A stretch of DNA of 64,000 nt. Source: Lysobacterales bacterium (GTDB lineage Bacteria > Pseudomonadota > Gammaproteobacteria > Xanthomonadales > SZUA-36). Position 1 is the stretch's first letter. Every line of letters begins with the position of its first letter. This document shows positions 33,277-45,587 of this stretch, one piece after another. Under the pieces are notes generated by a model. That model searched no databases and was not told the DNA's origin. It saw nothing but the letters and a program-made list of their open reading frames with translations. Location: contig JABDLD010000075.1 in NCBI GenBank assembly GCA_013001885.1, positions 62,001 to 126,000 of the forward strand. Direction: 5' to 3'. The translations under genes were made by a program, and so were the position numbers.

Positions 33277-34590
33277 ATGTCCTCTTCACACTGGCAAACC
33301 TGTTTGAAACACCTGGAGCGAGAGCTCCCGGCAGAGGACTTCAATACCTGGATCAGGCCGCTCCTGGTCAAGTCCGCGAAAGGCCGGACCGTCCTTGCCG
33401 CACCCAATGAATACGTGCGGGATTACATCGCATTGAATCACCTGGAGCGGATCCGTGATATTTTCGAGCACCTCGGCTCATCACGTGATTCGGTGACGGT
33501 CGAAGTAAACCGACACAACCGGGCCGCACGGGCGCCCGCTGTAAAATCTGCGCAGAAACCCACCCGTATCCCAACCCGCCTGGACCGGCGATATCTGTTC
33601 AAAAACTTCGTTCAGGGCAAGTCCAATGAACTGGCTTACGCTGCGGCGCAGCAAGTAGCGAAAAAGCCGGGTACCGCCTACAACCCGCTGGTGATCTACG
33701 GCAGCACCGGGTTGGGGAAGACGCACTTGTTGCATGCTGCCGGCAATTTGATCCACAAACGAAACCCGGAATCGAACGTAATTTACGTAGGCTCCGAGCA
33801 GTTCGTCAGTGAAATGATCAATGCTCTGCGAGGAGACCGCATCGAGACTTTCAAACAGCACTATCGCAGCGCAGACGCACTGCTGATTGACGACGTCCAG
33901 TTTTTTGCCGGAAAGGACCGAACCCAGGAAGAATTCTTTCATACATTCAATGCGTTATTGGACAGCCAGCAACAGATTATCCTCACCTGTGACCGCTATC
34001 CGAAAGAGGTGGACGGCATTGAAGCCCGCCTGAGGTCGCGTTTCGGGTGGGGCCTGACCGTGTCAATCGAGCCGCCTGATTTCGAAACCCGCGTTGCGAT
34101 TCTCATGAACAAAGCTCAGGAAAGGGATGTTTTACTCGAGGAGCCGGTGGCTTATCTGATTGCCCGCAGGGTTCGCTCCCATGTTCGGGACCTGGAAGGC
34201 GCGCTGAACACGCTTTTTGCCAACGCGCGATTCACCGGAAGGGACATAACCGAATCCTTTGCCCAGGAGGTTTTGCGGGAACTGTTCCATGTGCATGACC
34301 GCCTGATCACTACTGAGAACATACAAAAAGCCGTAGCTGAATATTACAAGTTGCGTGTTTCAGACCTGCTGTCCCGGCGGCGCCCCAGAACGATCGCCCG
34401 CCCAAGACAAATGGCGATGGCCTTGTGCAAGGAGTTAACTGAGCACAGTTTGCCGGAGATTGGCGAGGCCTTCGGGGGCAGGGACCATACCACCGTGTTG
34501 CATGCTTGTCGTAAAATTGAGGCGTTGTGTGAGACAGACGGGCGGCTTCGGGAGGACAGGGCTAAACTCGTGCGGCAGTTAACCGCTTGA
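33277..34590 (+). CDS. dnaA: Chromosomal replication initiator DnaA
   Basis: The 437 residues contain domain I (about 1-80), a short linker, the AAA+ domain with Walker A GSTGLGKTH and Walker B LIDDVQF, the sensor region and the C-terminal DnaA-box-binding helix-turn-helix with GGRDHTTVLHACRKI. The linker is shorter than in E. coli. It begins the dnaA-dnaN-recF-gyrB run. Confidence 0.98.
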   Translation: MSSSHWQTCLKHLERELPAEDFNTWIRPLLVKSAKGRTVLAAPNEYVRDYIALNHLERIRDIFEHLGSSRDSVTVEVNRHNRAARAPAVKSAQKPTRIPTRLDRRYLFKNFVQGKSNELAYAAAQQVAKKPGTAYNPLVIYGSTGLGKTHLLHAAGNLIHKRNPESNVIYVGSEQFVSEMINALRGDRIETFKQHYRSADALLIDDVQFFAGKDRTQEEFFHTFNALLDSQQQIILTCDRYPKEVDGIEARLRSRFGWGLTVSIEPPDFETRVAILMNKAQERDVLLEEPVAYLIARRVRSHVRDLEGALNTLFANARFTGRDITESFAQEVLRELFHVHDRLITTENIQKAVAEYYKLRVSDLLSRRRPRTIARPRQMAMALCKELTEHSLPEIGEAFGGRDHTTVLHACRKIEALCETDGRLREDRAKLVRQLTA

Positions 34591-34842
34591 GGCATCTCCA
34601 GCAGATTAACCTGTGTGTAAACCGGGGACCTGTTGTGGATAAGACCCGGATAACTTTTACCGATTGCGTTATCCACAGGGTGTAAACAGGCTTTAAGCCT
34701 TGCTATGCTAGGTTTCTAGCGAGATAAAACGCTGAATTCAATAATTAAAATCAGCTTATCCAGATATCCACCGGGCTTATTATTACTACTGTTTATATAT
34801 TTACTTTTAAAAACATAAATAATACTTAACAGGAAACAGGCT
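34591..34842. other. Origin of replication (oriC), dnaA-dnaN spacer
   Basis: This 252-nt gap contains two perfect DnaA boxes in opposite orientations, TGTGGATAA (34634-34642) and TTATCCACA (34669-34677). TTATCCAGA (34756-34764) and ATATCCACC (34764-34772) are weaker matches. An A/T-rich tract of about 50 nt (34779-34829) lies next to dnaN and could be the DNA unwinding element. Location, boxes and A/T tract together support an origin. Firing has not been tested. Confidence 0.8.
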
Positions 34843-35943
34843 ATGAAATTCAGTATTGAACAGGCAGCACTGCTACAACCCATAAGTCAGGTAATCGGTG
34901 TTGTCGAGCGTCGCCAGACCTTACCCGTTCTGGCTAACTTCCTGGTTTCAGCGCAGGGCGGCCAACTGTCCGTAACCGGCACCGACATGGAAGTGGAATT
35001 GATCGCTACGGTCAAAGCCGATATTCAGTCAGACGGGGAAATAACGGTACCTGCCAGAAAGCTGGTGGATATCGTCAGGAAACTGCCCGAGGGTTCGAAA
35101 ATCACATTCAACCTGGAAGGCGACAAGCTGATGGTTTCCTCGGGAAGGGGGCGCTACACGCTGGCAACGCTGCCGGCCACTGAATTTCCCGCGACAGATC
35201 AGGTAGAAACCCTAGAACTTATTAAAATTCAAGAAGTTGATCTAAAAAAACTGATTGAGAAAACGTCTTTTTCAATGGCCAACCAGGACGTTCGCTACTA
35301 TCTCAACGGGTTGCTGTTTGAATTTCATGACGGCAGCCTGACCACCGTGGCAACGGATGGACATCGCCTTGCTGTTTGTGATCTGGACAAGAACATTGAT
35401 GTTGCACAGGATCGGCAAATGATCGTGCCGAGAAAGGGTGTGCTGGAGCTGCTCAGGATGCTGTCCGACAATGATGACGCTGTAGAGATAGCGCTGGGTA
35501 AAAATCACATCCGCCTGGTCAAAGGCAGCATGATTTTCACGTCAAAACTGATCGACGGCCGCTTTCCAGACTACATGGCGGTGATTCCGAAGGGCACCGA
35601 CCGCCACATTAAGCTGCACCGGGAGAGCTTCATGCTCGCCCTGCAGCGGGCCTCAATTTTATCCAATGAGAAATACAAGGGAGTCCGTCTCGAAGCATCC
35701 GATGACTCGATAAAAATCGTGGCGCACAATCCACAGCACGAAGAAGCGGTGGAGGAACTCGAAGCCGAATTGAATTTTGATCAGGTTGCTATCGGCTTCA
35801 ATGTCACCTACCTGCTCGATGCTTTGAGCGCGATCGAGGGGGACACCGTGGTCATGGCGCTGAAAGACGCGAACAGCAGCTGCCTGATTTCCAGTGAGGC
35901 AGGGGGCCGGGACAAGCACGTTGTCATGCCGCTAAAGCTCTGA
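34843..35943 (+). CDS. dnaN: DNA polymerase III beta clamp
   Basis: A 366-residue sliding clamp with three similar domains, starting MKFSIEQAALLQPISQVIGV and ending with the hydrophobic C-terminal VVMPLKL that lies by the protein-binding pocket. AGGAAACAGGCT precedes the ATG. It would encircle DNA as a dimer and tether polymerases and repair proteins. Confidence 0.98.
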   Translation: MKFSIEQAALLQPISQVIGVVERRQTLPVLANFLVSAQGGQLSVTGTDMEVELIATVKADIQSDGEITVPARKLVDIVRKLPEGSKITFNLEGDKLMVSSGRGRYTLATLPATEFPATDQVETLELIKIQEVDLKKLIEKTSFSMANQDVRYYLNGLLFEFHDGSLTTVATDGHRLAVCDLDKNIDVAQDRQMIVPRKGVLELLRMLSDNDDAVEIALGKNHIRLVKGSMIFTSKLIDGRFPDYMAVIPKGTDRHIKLHRESFMLALQRASILSNEKYKGVRLEASDDSIKIVAHNPQHEEAVEELEAELNFDQVAIGFNVTYLLDALSAIEGDTVVMALKDANSSCLISSEAGGRDKHVVMPLKL

Positions 35944-36022
35944 ATAAACTGAACCGCGCTATACAGGCATCAACCACACCCATATCGGCCCTGAACCCGC
36001 GCTGTCGATAAGGGGCGACTCA

Positions 36023-37084
36023 TTGTTCATACGAAAGCTACAGATCGATAACCTGAGGAACCTGCAACAGGTGTCTATCGACCCTGACCCCGGGCTCAAC
36101 GTCTTTTATGGAGGAAACGGGGCGGGCAAGACAAGCATTTTAGAAGCCCTGGTCGTTCTGTCCCGGGGGCGTTCTTTCAGAACCAATCAAGCCAGCGAGT
36201 TGTTTGGTTCAGAAGGCAAAAACTTCACCGTCTTTGCTGAGACACAAAGCGAAGAGGGGAAAACACTCCGGCTCGGACTGGAGCGGTCCGGAAGGCACTG
36301 GCGTGCTCGCAAGGATGGCGCCGAGCTTAAGCAGCTGAGCCAGCTGACCCGCGTGATGCCCTTGGTTCTGATGGAACCCAACAGTTATTTGCTGGTCAGC
36401 GGGGCGCCCGAGGTACGCAGGAAATACCTGGACTGGGGCATGTTTCACGTGGAACAAGGGTTTCTTGGTATTTACCGGAAATATTCTCGCATACTGAAAC
36501 AACGAAACGCAGCTCTGCGTCTCAAAAAGCTGGATGTAATCGAAAGCATTGATGATGTGTTTTCGGGGCTCGGTGTTCAATTGACCGATGCGAGAAGGAC
36601 GCACGCGGCAGCACTGGCTGCACGCCTGGGTGGCTTGCTGGCACACTTGAGCCCCGGCCTGGGAGGGCTTGCGATCAGTTATGAGCAGGGCTGGGGCGGT
36701 GGAACGCTGAAAGAGTCCTTGCAGGCAGGGTTGGAAACGGATCTGAAGCATGGGGCAACCGGCTCGGGACCCCATCGGGCAGACATAGCCTTTGTGCTGG
36801 ACGGCGCCGCTGCGCGCGCTGTGGTATCACGGGGCGAGCAAAAGTTATTGGCCGCTGCGCTGATCCTGTCACAGGCGGAAATCCTGCAGGCTGGGGGATC
36901 AGATCCGATCATTCTGCTCGACGACCTGGCGTCAGAGTTCGACAAAAACCACTTCCAAAAAGTCATTGGTAGAACCCTCGAAATGGGTGGGCAAGTCTGG
37001 GTGACAGGAACCCAGACCTTCGAGCAGCCGGAAGCGGGAGCATTGTTTCACGTGGAACGTGGAAAAGTGCAGAAAATGGTATAA
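36023..37084 (+). CDS. recF: DNA replication and repair protein RecF
   Basis: The 353 residues have an SMC-like ATPase: Walker A GGNGAGKTSILEA near residue 30, signature region near VSRGEQKLLAAALILSQ and Walker B IILLDDLASEFD. RecF loads RecA at gaps. The start is TTG 36023 with AAGGGG upstream, as no ATG fits the conserved FIRKLQIDNLRNL start. Confidence 0.96.
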   Translation: MFIRKLQIDNLRNLQQVSIDPDPGLNVFYGGNGAGKTSILEALVVLSRGRSFRTNQASELFGSEGKNFTVFAETQSEEGKTLRLGLERSGRHWRARKDGAELKQLSQLTRVMPLVLMEPNSYLLVSGAPEVRRKYLDWGMFHVEQGFLGIYRKYSRILKQRNAALRLKKLDVIESIDDVFSGLGVQLTDARRTHAAALAARLGGLLAHLSPGLGGLAISYEQGWGGGTLKESLQAGLETDLKHGATGSGPHRADIAFVLDGAAARAVVSRGEQKLLAAALILSQAEILQAGGSDPIILLDDLASEFDKNHFQKVIGRTLEMGGQVWVTGTQTFEQPEAGALFHVERGKVQKMV

Positions 37085-37117
37085 TCCACGCAGTCCGAAC
37101 CATTCCGCAAACCATAG

Positions 37118-39610
<2,493 letters not shown>

Positions 39611-39634
39611 CCGCCCGCCCGTTGACAGACGGCA

Positions 39635-41728
39635 TCAATTAAGTACGGACAGATCCGCTATCCGGTCAAAAAGGCCTTTCAGGCCGGCGAGCAAGGCGAG
39701 GCGATTAGAGCGTAAACCTGCGTCTTCATCCATCACCATCACGGCCTCAAAGAAGGAGTCCACCGGGCCTCTCAAACCCGCCAGCAGTGTGAGGCTCCGG
39801 GCATAATCCCCGTTTTCGATCAATGGAGAAACCTGGCGGTCAAGAAGAGTAATTTCCTCGAAAAGAAGCCTTTCTTCCTCGAAAACAAATAGTTCAGCGT
39901 CGATCGTCTTCGAAAGCGATTCTTCGGACTTACGTAAAATGTTGCCAATACGCTTGTTTGCGGCCGCCAGGCTAACCGCTTCTTCCCGCCCCATGAACCC
40001 GGCAAGCGCCAGCAGGCGCCGGTTGAGGTCCGGCAGGGTATCCCAGTCTGAAGCGAGCACCGCGCTGATCAGTTCCGCGCCATGGTTCTGGTCACGGTAA
40101 TAGTTGCCCAGGCGATCAACCACGAAGTTCCGGACATCCCGTAACAACTCGGGCTCGATCACCTGCTGACCTGACAACTGTTCAGCCGCCAGGGCCAACA
40201 GCCAATTCAGGGACAAATCCATATCGGCTTCTATCAGGATTCTCACCAAACCGAGGGCAGACCGCCTCAGAGCAAAAGGGTCCTTGTTGCCGCTGGGCCG
40301 CTGTCCTGCCGCAAAAATGCCGACCAGCGTATCCAGCCGGTCAGAAATGCTGACGATCTTCCCGCACGGCGAGACCGGGATGCTGTCGCCGGCAAAACGG
40401 GGGGAATAGTGCTCGCCGATGGCGGCGGCGACGGTTTCATGTTCGCCGGAAGCCGCGGCGTAATGTTGCCCCATTTGGCCCTGTAATTCCGGAAACTCGC
40501 CCACCATCTGGGTCATTAAATCGCATTTTGCGAGTCGGGCTGCGCGGAGTGCGCGCTCCGAATCGATGTTTAATTCTTGCGCTATCCTCTTTGAAATGGC
40601 AGACATTCGTCGTGATTTGTCGCCTATTGTGCCTATCTTGTTCTGAAATACGACGCGATCGAGCAGCGGTAAATACTCCTCTAGCGGCTGCTTTTTATCT
40701 TGCTCAAGGAAAAACCGCGCATCGGCAAGACGCGGTCGGATGACCCGCTCGTAACCCTCTCTGACCGACGGCGGATGCGTACTTTCAATGTTGGAGATCG
40801 CGATGAACCGGTTGCAGACTTTTTCTGAGCCCGGGGCATCGAGTACCGGAAAAAATTTCTGGTGATCCTGCATGCTCGCAATGAGCGCCGTATGCGGAAC
40901 CTCGAGAAACTCCTCTTCAAAAGAGCAGCAGACGGGTACGGGCCATTCGACCAGGTTATTGACTTCACTCAGCAAATCGGGGTCGATGTGTACCAGCGGG
41001 TCAGATTGCTCGAGGATGTCTCGGATATACTTCTTCCGCTTGCGCTGATCGACCCGTACATGGGCCTCCAGCAAAACGGCTTCATAGGCGGAACTTGAAG
41101 GCAGAGAGTGCGGACCGGGCGCGTGAATGCGGTGACCGCGCGTTACATTGGAAGATTCCTGCCCCAACAGGCGGCCATCGATTACCTGATCACCGTGCAT
41201 GACAACCAGCCAGTGGACCGGTCGGACAAAACTGAAATCATGATCTGCCCAACGCATCGGTTTGGGAACGGGAAGTTGTCGAACCGCCTGCTCCAGGATT
41301 GGAAAAATGAGTTCCGTGAGCGGCTTGCCGGAGCTGTGTACCCGCGCAACCAGCCACTGTCCTTTGTCTGTTTCCACCGTCTCCAGTTCCGAAATCTCTT
41401 TACCTACCGAGCGAGCAAAACCAACTGCGGCCCCGGTTGGCTGGCCATCTTTATCAAAGGCGGCCTTGACCGCCGGCCCCCGGCGTTCCAGGTCCTGGTC
41501 GGGTTGAGCGGCCGCTACGCTGCTGAAATAGAGGGCCAGACGCCTGGGGCTGGAATATGAACAGCTATCCTCGGCGGCAAAGCCGATAGTGTTTTTTTCC
41601 AGGCCGGCGGACACGGCCTGGAAAAAAGCCTTCCTGATCGCGTCCAGAGCCTTCGGCGGCAATTCTTCGCAGCCGAGCTCAATCAACAAATCGGCTTTTT
41701 CCAGCGCTGATGTGGTTGAATCACTCAT
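39635..41728 (-). CDS. glyS: Glycyl-tRNA synthetase beta subunit
   Basis: The 697 residues start at ATG 41728 ([20 protein letters not shown]), with GAGG 8 nt upstream. The N-terminal [12 protein letters not shown] and the C-terminal anticodon-binding region ([19 protein letters not shown]) are typical of bacterial GlyS. It forms an alpha2beta2 enzyme with GlyQ. It overlaps the glyQ 3' end by 8 nt and converges with gyrB, 24 nt away. Confidence 0.97.
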   Translation of the reverse strand: MSDSTTSALEKADLLIELGCEELPPKALDAIRKAFFQAVSAGLEKNTIGFAAEDSCSYSSPRRLALYFSSVAAAQPDQDLERRGPAVKAAFDKDGQPTGAAVGFARSVGKEISELETVETDKGQWLVARVHSSGKPLTELIFPILEQAVRQLPVPKPMRWADHDFSFVRPVHWLVVMHGDQVIDGRLLGQESSNVTRGHRIHAPGPHSLPSSSAYEAVLLEAHVRVDQRKRKKYIRDILEQSDPLVHIDPDLLSEVNNLVEWPVPVCCSFEEEFLEVPHTALIASMQDHQKFFPVLDAPGSEKVCNRFIAISNIESTHPPSVREGYERVIRPRLADARFFLEQDKKQPLEEYLPLLDRVVFQNKIGTIGDKSRRMSAISKRIAQELNIDSERALRAARLAKCDLMTQMVGEFPELQGQMGQHYAAASGEHETVAAAIGEHYSPRFAGDSIPVSPCGKIVSISDRLDTLVGIFAAGQRPSGNKDPFALRRSALGLVRILIEADMDLSLNWLLALAAEQLSGQQVIEPELLRDVRNFVVDRLGNYYRDQNHGAELISAVLASDWDTLPDLNRRLLALAGFMGREEAVSLAAANKRIGNILRKSEESLSKTIDAELFVFEEERLLFEEITLLDRQVSPLIENGDYARSLTLLAGLRGPVDSFFEAVMVMDEDAGLRSNRLALLAGLKGLFDRIADLSVLN

Positions 41729-42629
41729 CGGAAGATCCTCTCGGGGCGTTGCTGTCGAGTGCCGGGAAACCCAGTGCTTCACGGCTGGCGTAGTAACTTT
41801 CAGCTACTCTTCGGGCCAGGTCCCGAACCCGCAGAATGAAGCGCTGGCGTTCGGTAACGGAGATGGCGCGGCGCGCGTCCAGCAGGTTAAACGTGTGGGA
41901 AGCTTTCAGCACCTGTTCGTAAGCGGGTAACGAAAGACCGAGATCCACCAGTTTCCGTGCTTCAGCTTCACAGGTATCGAACCACCCGAACAAGGCATCG
42001 ACATTGGCGTGCTCGAAGTTGTAGCGGGATTGTTCTACCTCATTCTGATGAAACACCTCACCGTATCGAACCGTGCGTCCGCCCCCTTCGGTCCAGATCA
42101 GGTCATAAACACTGTCCACTTTTTGCAAATACATGGCCAGGCGCTCTGCGCCATATGTGATTTCGCCCATAACGGGCTTGCATTCCAGACCGCCGGCTTG
42201 CTGAAAATAGGTAAACTGGGTGACTTCCATTCCATTCAGCCAGACCTCCCAGCCCAGGCCCCAGGCACCCAGCGTGGGAGACTCCCAGTTGTCTTCAACA
42301 AAACGCACATCATGCACGTCCGGGTCGATTCCGACGGCTTTCAAAGAGCCTAGGTACAGCTCCTGGAAGTTCTCCGGTGAAGGTTTCATCACGACCTGGT
42401 ATTGGTAATAGTGCTGCAGCCGATTCGGGTTTTCCCCGTAGCGGCCGTCTGTTGGGCGCCGGCTCGGTTGCACGTAAGCGGCATTCCAGGGTTCCGGCCC
42501 AATTGAACGCAGGAAGGTCGCGGGGTGAAAAGTACCGGCGCCCACCTCCAGGTCAAGCGGTTGCACCAGAACACAACCCTGTTCAGACCAGTAAGCCTCA
42601 AGCGCTTGGATGAATTCCTGAAAAGTCAT
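41721..42629 (-). CDS. glyQ: Glycyl-tRNA synthetase alpha subunit
   Basis: The 302 residues start at ATG 42629 ([19 protein letters not shown]), chosen over an upstream in-frame start on homology. The catalytic core includes [33 protein letters not shown] and [17 protein letters not shown]. Bacterial class II GlyQ pairs with GlyS. Translation is probably coupled to glyS through the overlap. Confidence 0.97.
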   Translation of the reverse strand: MTFQEFIQALEAYWSEQGCVLVQPLDLEVGAGTFHPATFLRSIGPEPWNAAYVQPSRRPTDGRYGENPNRLQHYYQYQVVMKPSPENFQELYLGSLKAVGIDPDVHDVRFVEDNWESPTLGAWGLGWEVWLNGMEVTQFTYFQQAGGLECKPVMGEITYGAERLAMYLQKVDSVYDLIWTEGGGRTVRYGEVFHQNEVEQSRYNFEHANVDALFGWFDTCEAEARKLVDLGLSLPAYEQVLKASHTFNLLDARRAISVTERQRFILRVRDLARRVAESYYASREALGFPALDSNAPRGSSDE

Positions 42630-42764
42630 TTTATGTAGCCGCCTGCGAGTCATTTACGCGGACACAAAAGGTGCCGCGGGAAACTGTTTATCCAAACCAA
42701 CTAGTATAATCGCTGGCCGCTCGCTACAGAAGGTTCGCGTGAACAGGAGGGTTCAGCAAGGGGG

Positions 42765-43016
42765 TTAATCCGACGACGGGGGATGGACTTCGCGGTACTT
42801 GCGCCACGCCAGGATGGCCACTACAGACAGAATGCCGAATAAAGCCAGCTGAGCCTGAATCGGGATCTGCGGAAAAACCAGCAGCAGGAAACCAACAGCG
42901 GCCGCCGAAAAACCCAGCCAGAGGAAGAAAAAAACCGGTGAGGTCAATTCGAGAATCAACAGCATGCCGGCCAGAATCCACCAGTGCCAGAAGACGATTT
43001 CTTTTAACCAGTCCAT
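42765..43016 (-). CDS. Short NfeD-like membrane protein, likely truncated
   Basis: The 83 residues have two or three transmembrane helices (WHWWILAGMLLILELTS, FFFLWLGFSAAAVGFLLLVF, AQLALFGILSVVAILAW) matching the membrane part of NfeD/YbbK proteins, but the soluble C-terminal OB-fold domain of about 70 residues is missing. The upstream neighbour is a degraded qmcA end 10 nt away, so the pair probably was a qmcA-ybbK operon. It may be a remnant or a naturally short member. Confidence 0.65.
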   Translation of the reverse strand: MDWLKEIVFWHWWILAGMLLILELTSPVFFFLWLGFSAAAVGFLLLVFPQIPIQAQLALFGILSVVAILAWRKYREVHPPSSD

Positions 43017-43026
43017 TACCGCCGCC

Positions 43027-43131
43027 TTAATCGTTGCTGTTTTTGTCCAAAGTTTCCCTGGCCATCTCGGTAATACCGGTCAGGCTGGAAAGGACCCCCG
43101 TCGCTTCCATCGGCAGCAGTGACTTCCCAAA
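43027..43131 (-). pseudogene. qmcA: Remnant of the qmcA (SPFH/band 7) C-terminus
   Basis: The minus-strand frame reads KSLLPMEATGVLSSL then TGITEMARETLDKNSND and a TAA stop. This matches the end of stomatin-like QmcA proteins (LP-E-x-SGV...GIAEL). A TGA sits just upstream in the same frame (43132-43134), so only about 34 codons remain. The preceding bases in all frames show no further SPFH sequence. It sits 10 nt upstream of the NfeD-like gene, the normal qmcA-nfeD order, so the rest of qmcA has been lost. Confidence 0.65.
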
Positions 43132-43316
43132 TCACTAACGTATCCAACATGATGGCCTTCCCCAAAACAAGAGTGGCGGTTCGCCTATCCCGCGTTGATA
43201 CAACATGATAAGAGACTTCCCCAGATTGACTTTAGCAAAAAGGGTTGGTTGACGTAATGCGCCAGAAGTCATGCCATGCGAAAATTCCGGTTACCAAAAG
43301 CACAGACGGCAAGCGA

Positions 43317-44060
43317 ATGAACCAGAAGGACCGGCTTTTTGATACAAACATCAGCAAAACGGGCGATTTTGTTTTCGACGACCGCGTAGTCAGCGTTTTT
43401 CCAGACATGATTAACCGTTCGGTGCCAGGCTATGGGCTGGTTGTTCCCATGATCGGGATGCTGGCCAGGCGATATGCGCAAAATGGGACCAATCTGTACG
43501 ATCTGGGGTGTTCCCTCGGCGCCGTTTCAATCGCCATGCAAACCGCGGTTCGCGCCGAAGACGCCCGGATTCTGGCCGTGGACAATTCTGCGGATATGAT
43601 CCGCCAGTTCCATGCTGTGCTGGAATCAGAGGGCAGCAGCAACGGGGCGAAAATCGAGCTGTTGCAGCAAGACGTGCTGGAAACACCGATTGAAAACGCC
43701 TCTGTCGTGGTGCTGAATTTTACCTTGCAGTTCGTCGAGCCCGACGACCGGAAGCGGTTGTTGGAAAGGATCGCCGGAGGCTTAAACCCCGGCGGTATCC
43801 TGGTTCTTTCGGAAAAAATCTGCTTTGAGGACACCGGTGAACAGGAACTGCAAACGAGTTGGCACCATGATTTCAAGCGTTCACAGGGTTATTCGGAACT
43901 GGAAATCGCCCGCAAACGAGATGCCCTGGAAAACGTGATGAAACCCGAAACCCTGGAGCGGCACAGGAAGCGCTTACGCGAGGCCGGATTCGAGCGGATC
44001 TGCCAGTGGTTTCAGGGTTTTAATTTTGTTTCGATGGTGGCATTCGGGCCGCCGGAATGA
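43317..44060 (+). CDS. cmoA: Carboxy-SAM synthase CmoA
   Basis: The 247 residues start at ATG 43317 (MNQKDRLFDTNISKTGDFVF), the usual CmoA start; an upstream start adds 24 unconserved residues. The SAM-fold motif LYDLGCSLGAVSIAM and the prephenate-site features (FTLQFV, SEKICFED) are present. CmoA makes carboxy-S-adenosyl-L-methionine from SAM and prephenate for CmoB. It overlaps cmoB by 4 nt (ATGA). Confidence 0.96.
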   Translation: MNQKDRLFDTNISKTGDFVFDDRVVSVFPDMINRSVPGYGLVVPMIGMLARRYAQNGTNLYDLGCSLGAVSIAMQTAVRAEDARILAVDNSADMIRQFHAVLESEGSSNGAKIELLQQDVLETPIENASVVVLNFTLQFVEPDDRKRLLERIAGGLNPGGILVLSEKICFEDTGEQELQTSWHHDFKRSQGYSELEIARKRDALENVMKPETLERHRKRLREAGFERICQWFQGFNFVSMVAFGPPE

Positions 44061-45010
44061 TTCCGGCGTTTCGGTCACTGATCTCGCGCCAGCCGAAAAA
44101 CCCGTGGCTGGGACAGGTTTGTGAGCTGGCCGACCGGCGATTCCAGGAACACCGCCACGGCGATCTGCCGCGGTGGCGCGAAGCGCTGGCGGGCCTGCCG
44201 GCAGTCCGGCCGAGCGCTGAATTAGACCGGCCGGCACCGATATTGGGCCGGCCGGTCGCTAACCCGAGTGCGCTCCGTGAATGCCTGATGGAACTGCACC
44301 CCTGGCGCAAGGGCCCGCTGCAGTTGGGCGGCCTGAAGATTGATACCGAGTGGCGGTCTGACTGGAAGTGGCAGAGGGTGTCGCCGCACATCGACCTGCA
44401 GGGACATCGGGTGCTAGATATCGGTTCCGGCAACGGCTATTTTGGATTACGGATGCTGGGTGCCGGAGCGAGGTTTGTCGTGGGAATCGATCCAACCCTC
44501 GTTTTTGTCATGCAATGGCTTGCATGCCGTCACTTCAGCGGCGATATAGCCAATTACGTGCTGCCTCTGGGCGTAGAGGATCTGCCGGAGTTGCCGGCAG
44601 AAATGGATACGGTTTTTTCCATGGGGGTTTTGTATCACCGAAAAGATCCGGTCCATCATCTGAAACGTATCTTTTCGCTGTTAAAAAGCGGCGGCACCCT
44701 GGTTCTTGAAACCCTGGTGCTGCCGCCCGGCAGGGAGGAGAGCCTGCTGGTTCCCGAAAAGCGTTACGCTCGAATGCCAAACGTTTGGGCGATTCCGGGA
44801 ATAAATCGATTATTGGATTGGGTCGCCCGGTCCGGTTTTGGACCAGCGCACGTGGCAGACATTACGGCCACCACGACACGGGAGCAGAGAAGCACAGACT
44901 GGATGAGGTTCGAATCACTCGAACAGGCGCTGGATCCGGCCGACCACTCCGCGACCATCGAAGGACTGCCAGCGCCTGTTCGAGCCATTGTCATCGCCAG
45001 AAAGCAATAA
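44057..45010 (+). CDS. cmoB: tRNA U34 carboxymethyltransferase CmoB
   Basis: The 317 residues include the CmoB-specific N-terminus (HPWRKGPLQLGGLKIDTEWRS), SAM motif VLDIGSGNGYFGLRMLGAGA and the downstream VFSMGVLYHRKDPVHHL. It transfers the carboxymethyl group of carboxy-SAM to hydroxyuridine 34 of tRNA. Its translation is coupled to cmoA. Confidence 0.97.
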   Translation: MIPAFRSLISRQPKNPWLGQVCELADRRFQEHRHGDLPRWREALAGLPAVRPSAELDRPAPILGRPVANPSALRECLMELHPWRKGPLQLGGLKIDTEWRSDWKWQRVSPHIDLQGHRVLDIGSGNGYFGLRMLGAGARFVVGIDPTLVFVMQWLACRHFSGDIANYVLPLGVEDLPELPAEMDTVFSMGVLYHRKDPVHHLKRIFSLLKSGGTLVLETLVLPPGREESLLVPEKRYARMPNVWAIPGINRLLDWVARSGFGPAHVADITATTTREQRSTDWMRFESLEQALDPADHSATIEGLPAPVRAIVIARKQ

Positions 45011-45024
45011 TTTTCAACCAACGA

Positions 45025-45462
45025 TCAGGAGTCGTCGCCAGCGAAATCGGCGCAGTCCAGATCGCCCGAGCGGGCTCTCCTACGGTCACGCTGACCGGCG
45101 CGCTCCCTGCGTTTTTCCTGAGATTCCTGGAACAGGGCAGCCTGCTCGTCATCGAGAATTGAAAGAATCGCTTCCTCGGACTCGGCTCTATGGGCACAAA
45201 TTTCAGGCCCCAGCAAGGCCATGGTCTGTTCATGCAGGGCGGCCTTTCTTTGTTCCTGTTCCTGCAGGATGGCCAGCATTTGAGCGGACTGTTCATCGCT
45301 GAGGTTCAGGGCTTCACTGATTCGCGCGAGCTTTTGTTCAACGCTTGGGGGGCCTTTGTGCCAGTTACGGTCACGCTGTTGATCCAGCGCAAAAACGGTA
45401 CCGGCCGAGAGCAGGCTGATCATCGCCAGTGCGGCGACGGCGGTTGAAAAACGGGTCTTCAT
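45025..45462 (-). CDS. Spy/CpxP-family periplasmic protein (LTxxQ-like)
   Basis: The 145 residues start with a signal peptide (MKTRFSTAVAALAMISLLSAGTVFA), followed by a helical, charged periplasmic part with an LNLSDEQSAQML segment comparable to the LTxxQ motif and a late second copy (LDDEQAALFQ). Spy proteins are periplasmic chaperones of the Cpx/Bae envelope-stress responses. It is divergent from a BaeS-like sensor gene 125 nt away, so that two-component system is the likely regulator. Confidence 0.8.
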   Translation of the reverse strand: MKTRFSTAVAALAMISLLSAGTVFALDQQRDRNWHKGPPSVEQKLARISEALNLSDEQSAQMLAILQEQEQRKAALHEQTMALLGPEICAHRAESEEAILSILDDEQAALFQESQEKRRERAGQRDRRRARSGDLDCADFAGDDS

Positions 45463-45587
45463 AGTATTCTCCTTGTTGGATTGCTTGCACGATCAGTCTG
45501 TGCGTCAAAATGCAGGGAAATGTGAAGAAAATAAGGAGTTTCAACCAATGTCTTGATCGCCGGAACACGGCGGTGCAGGATAAAATC

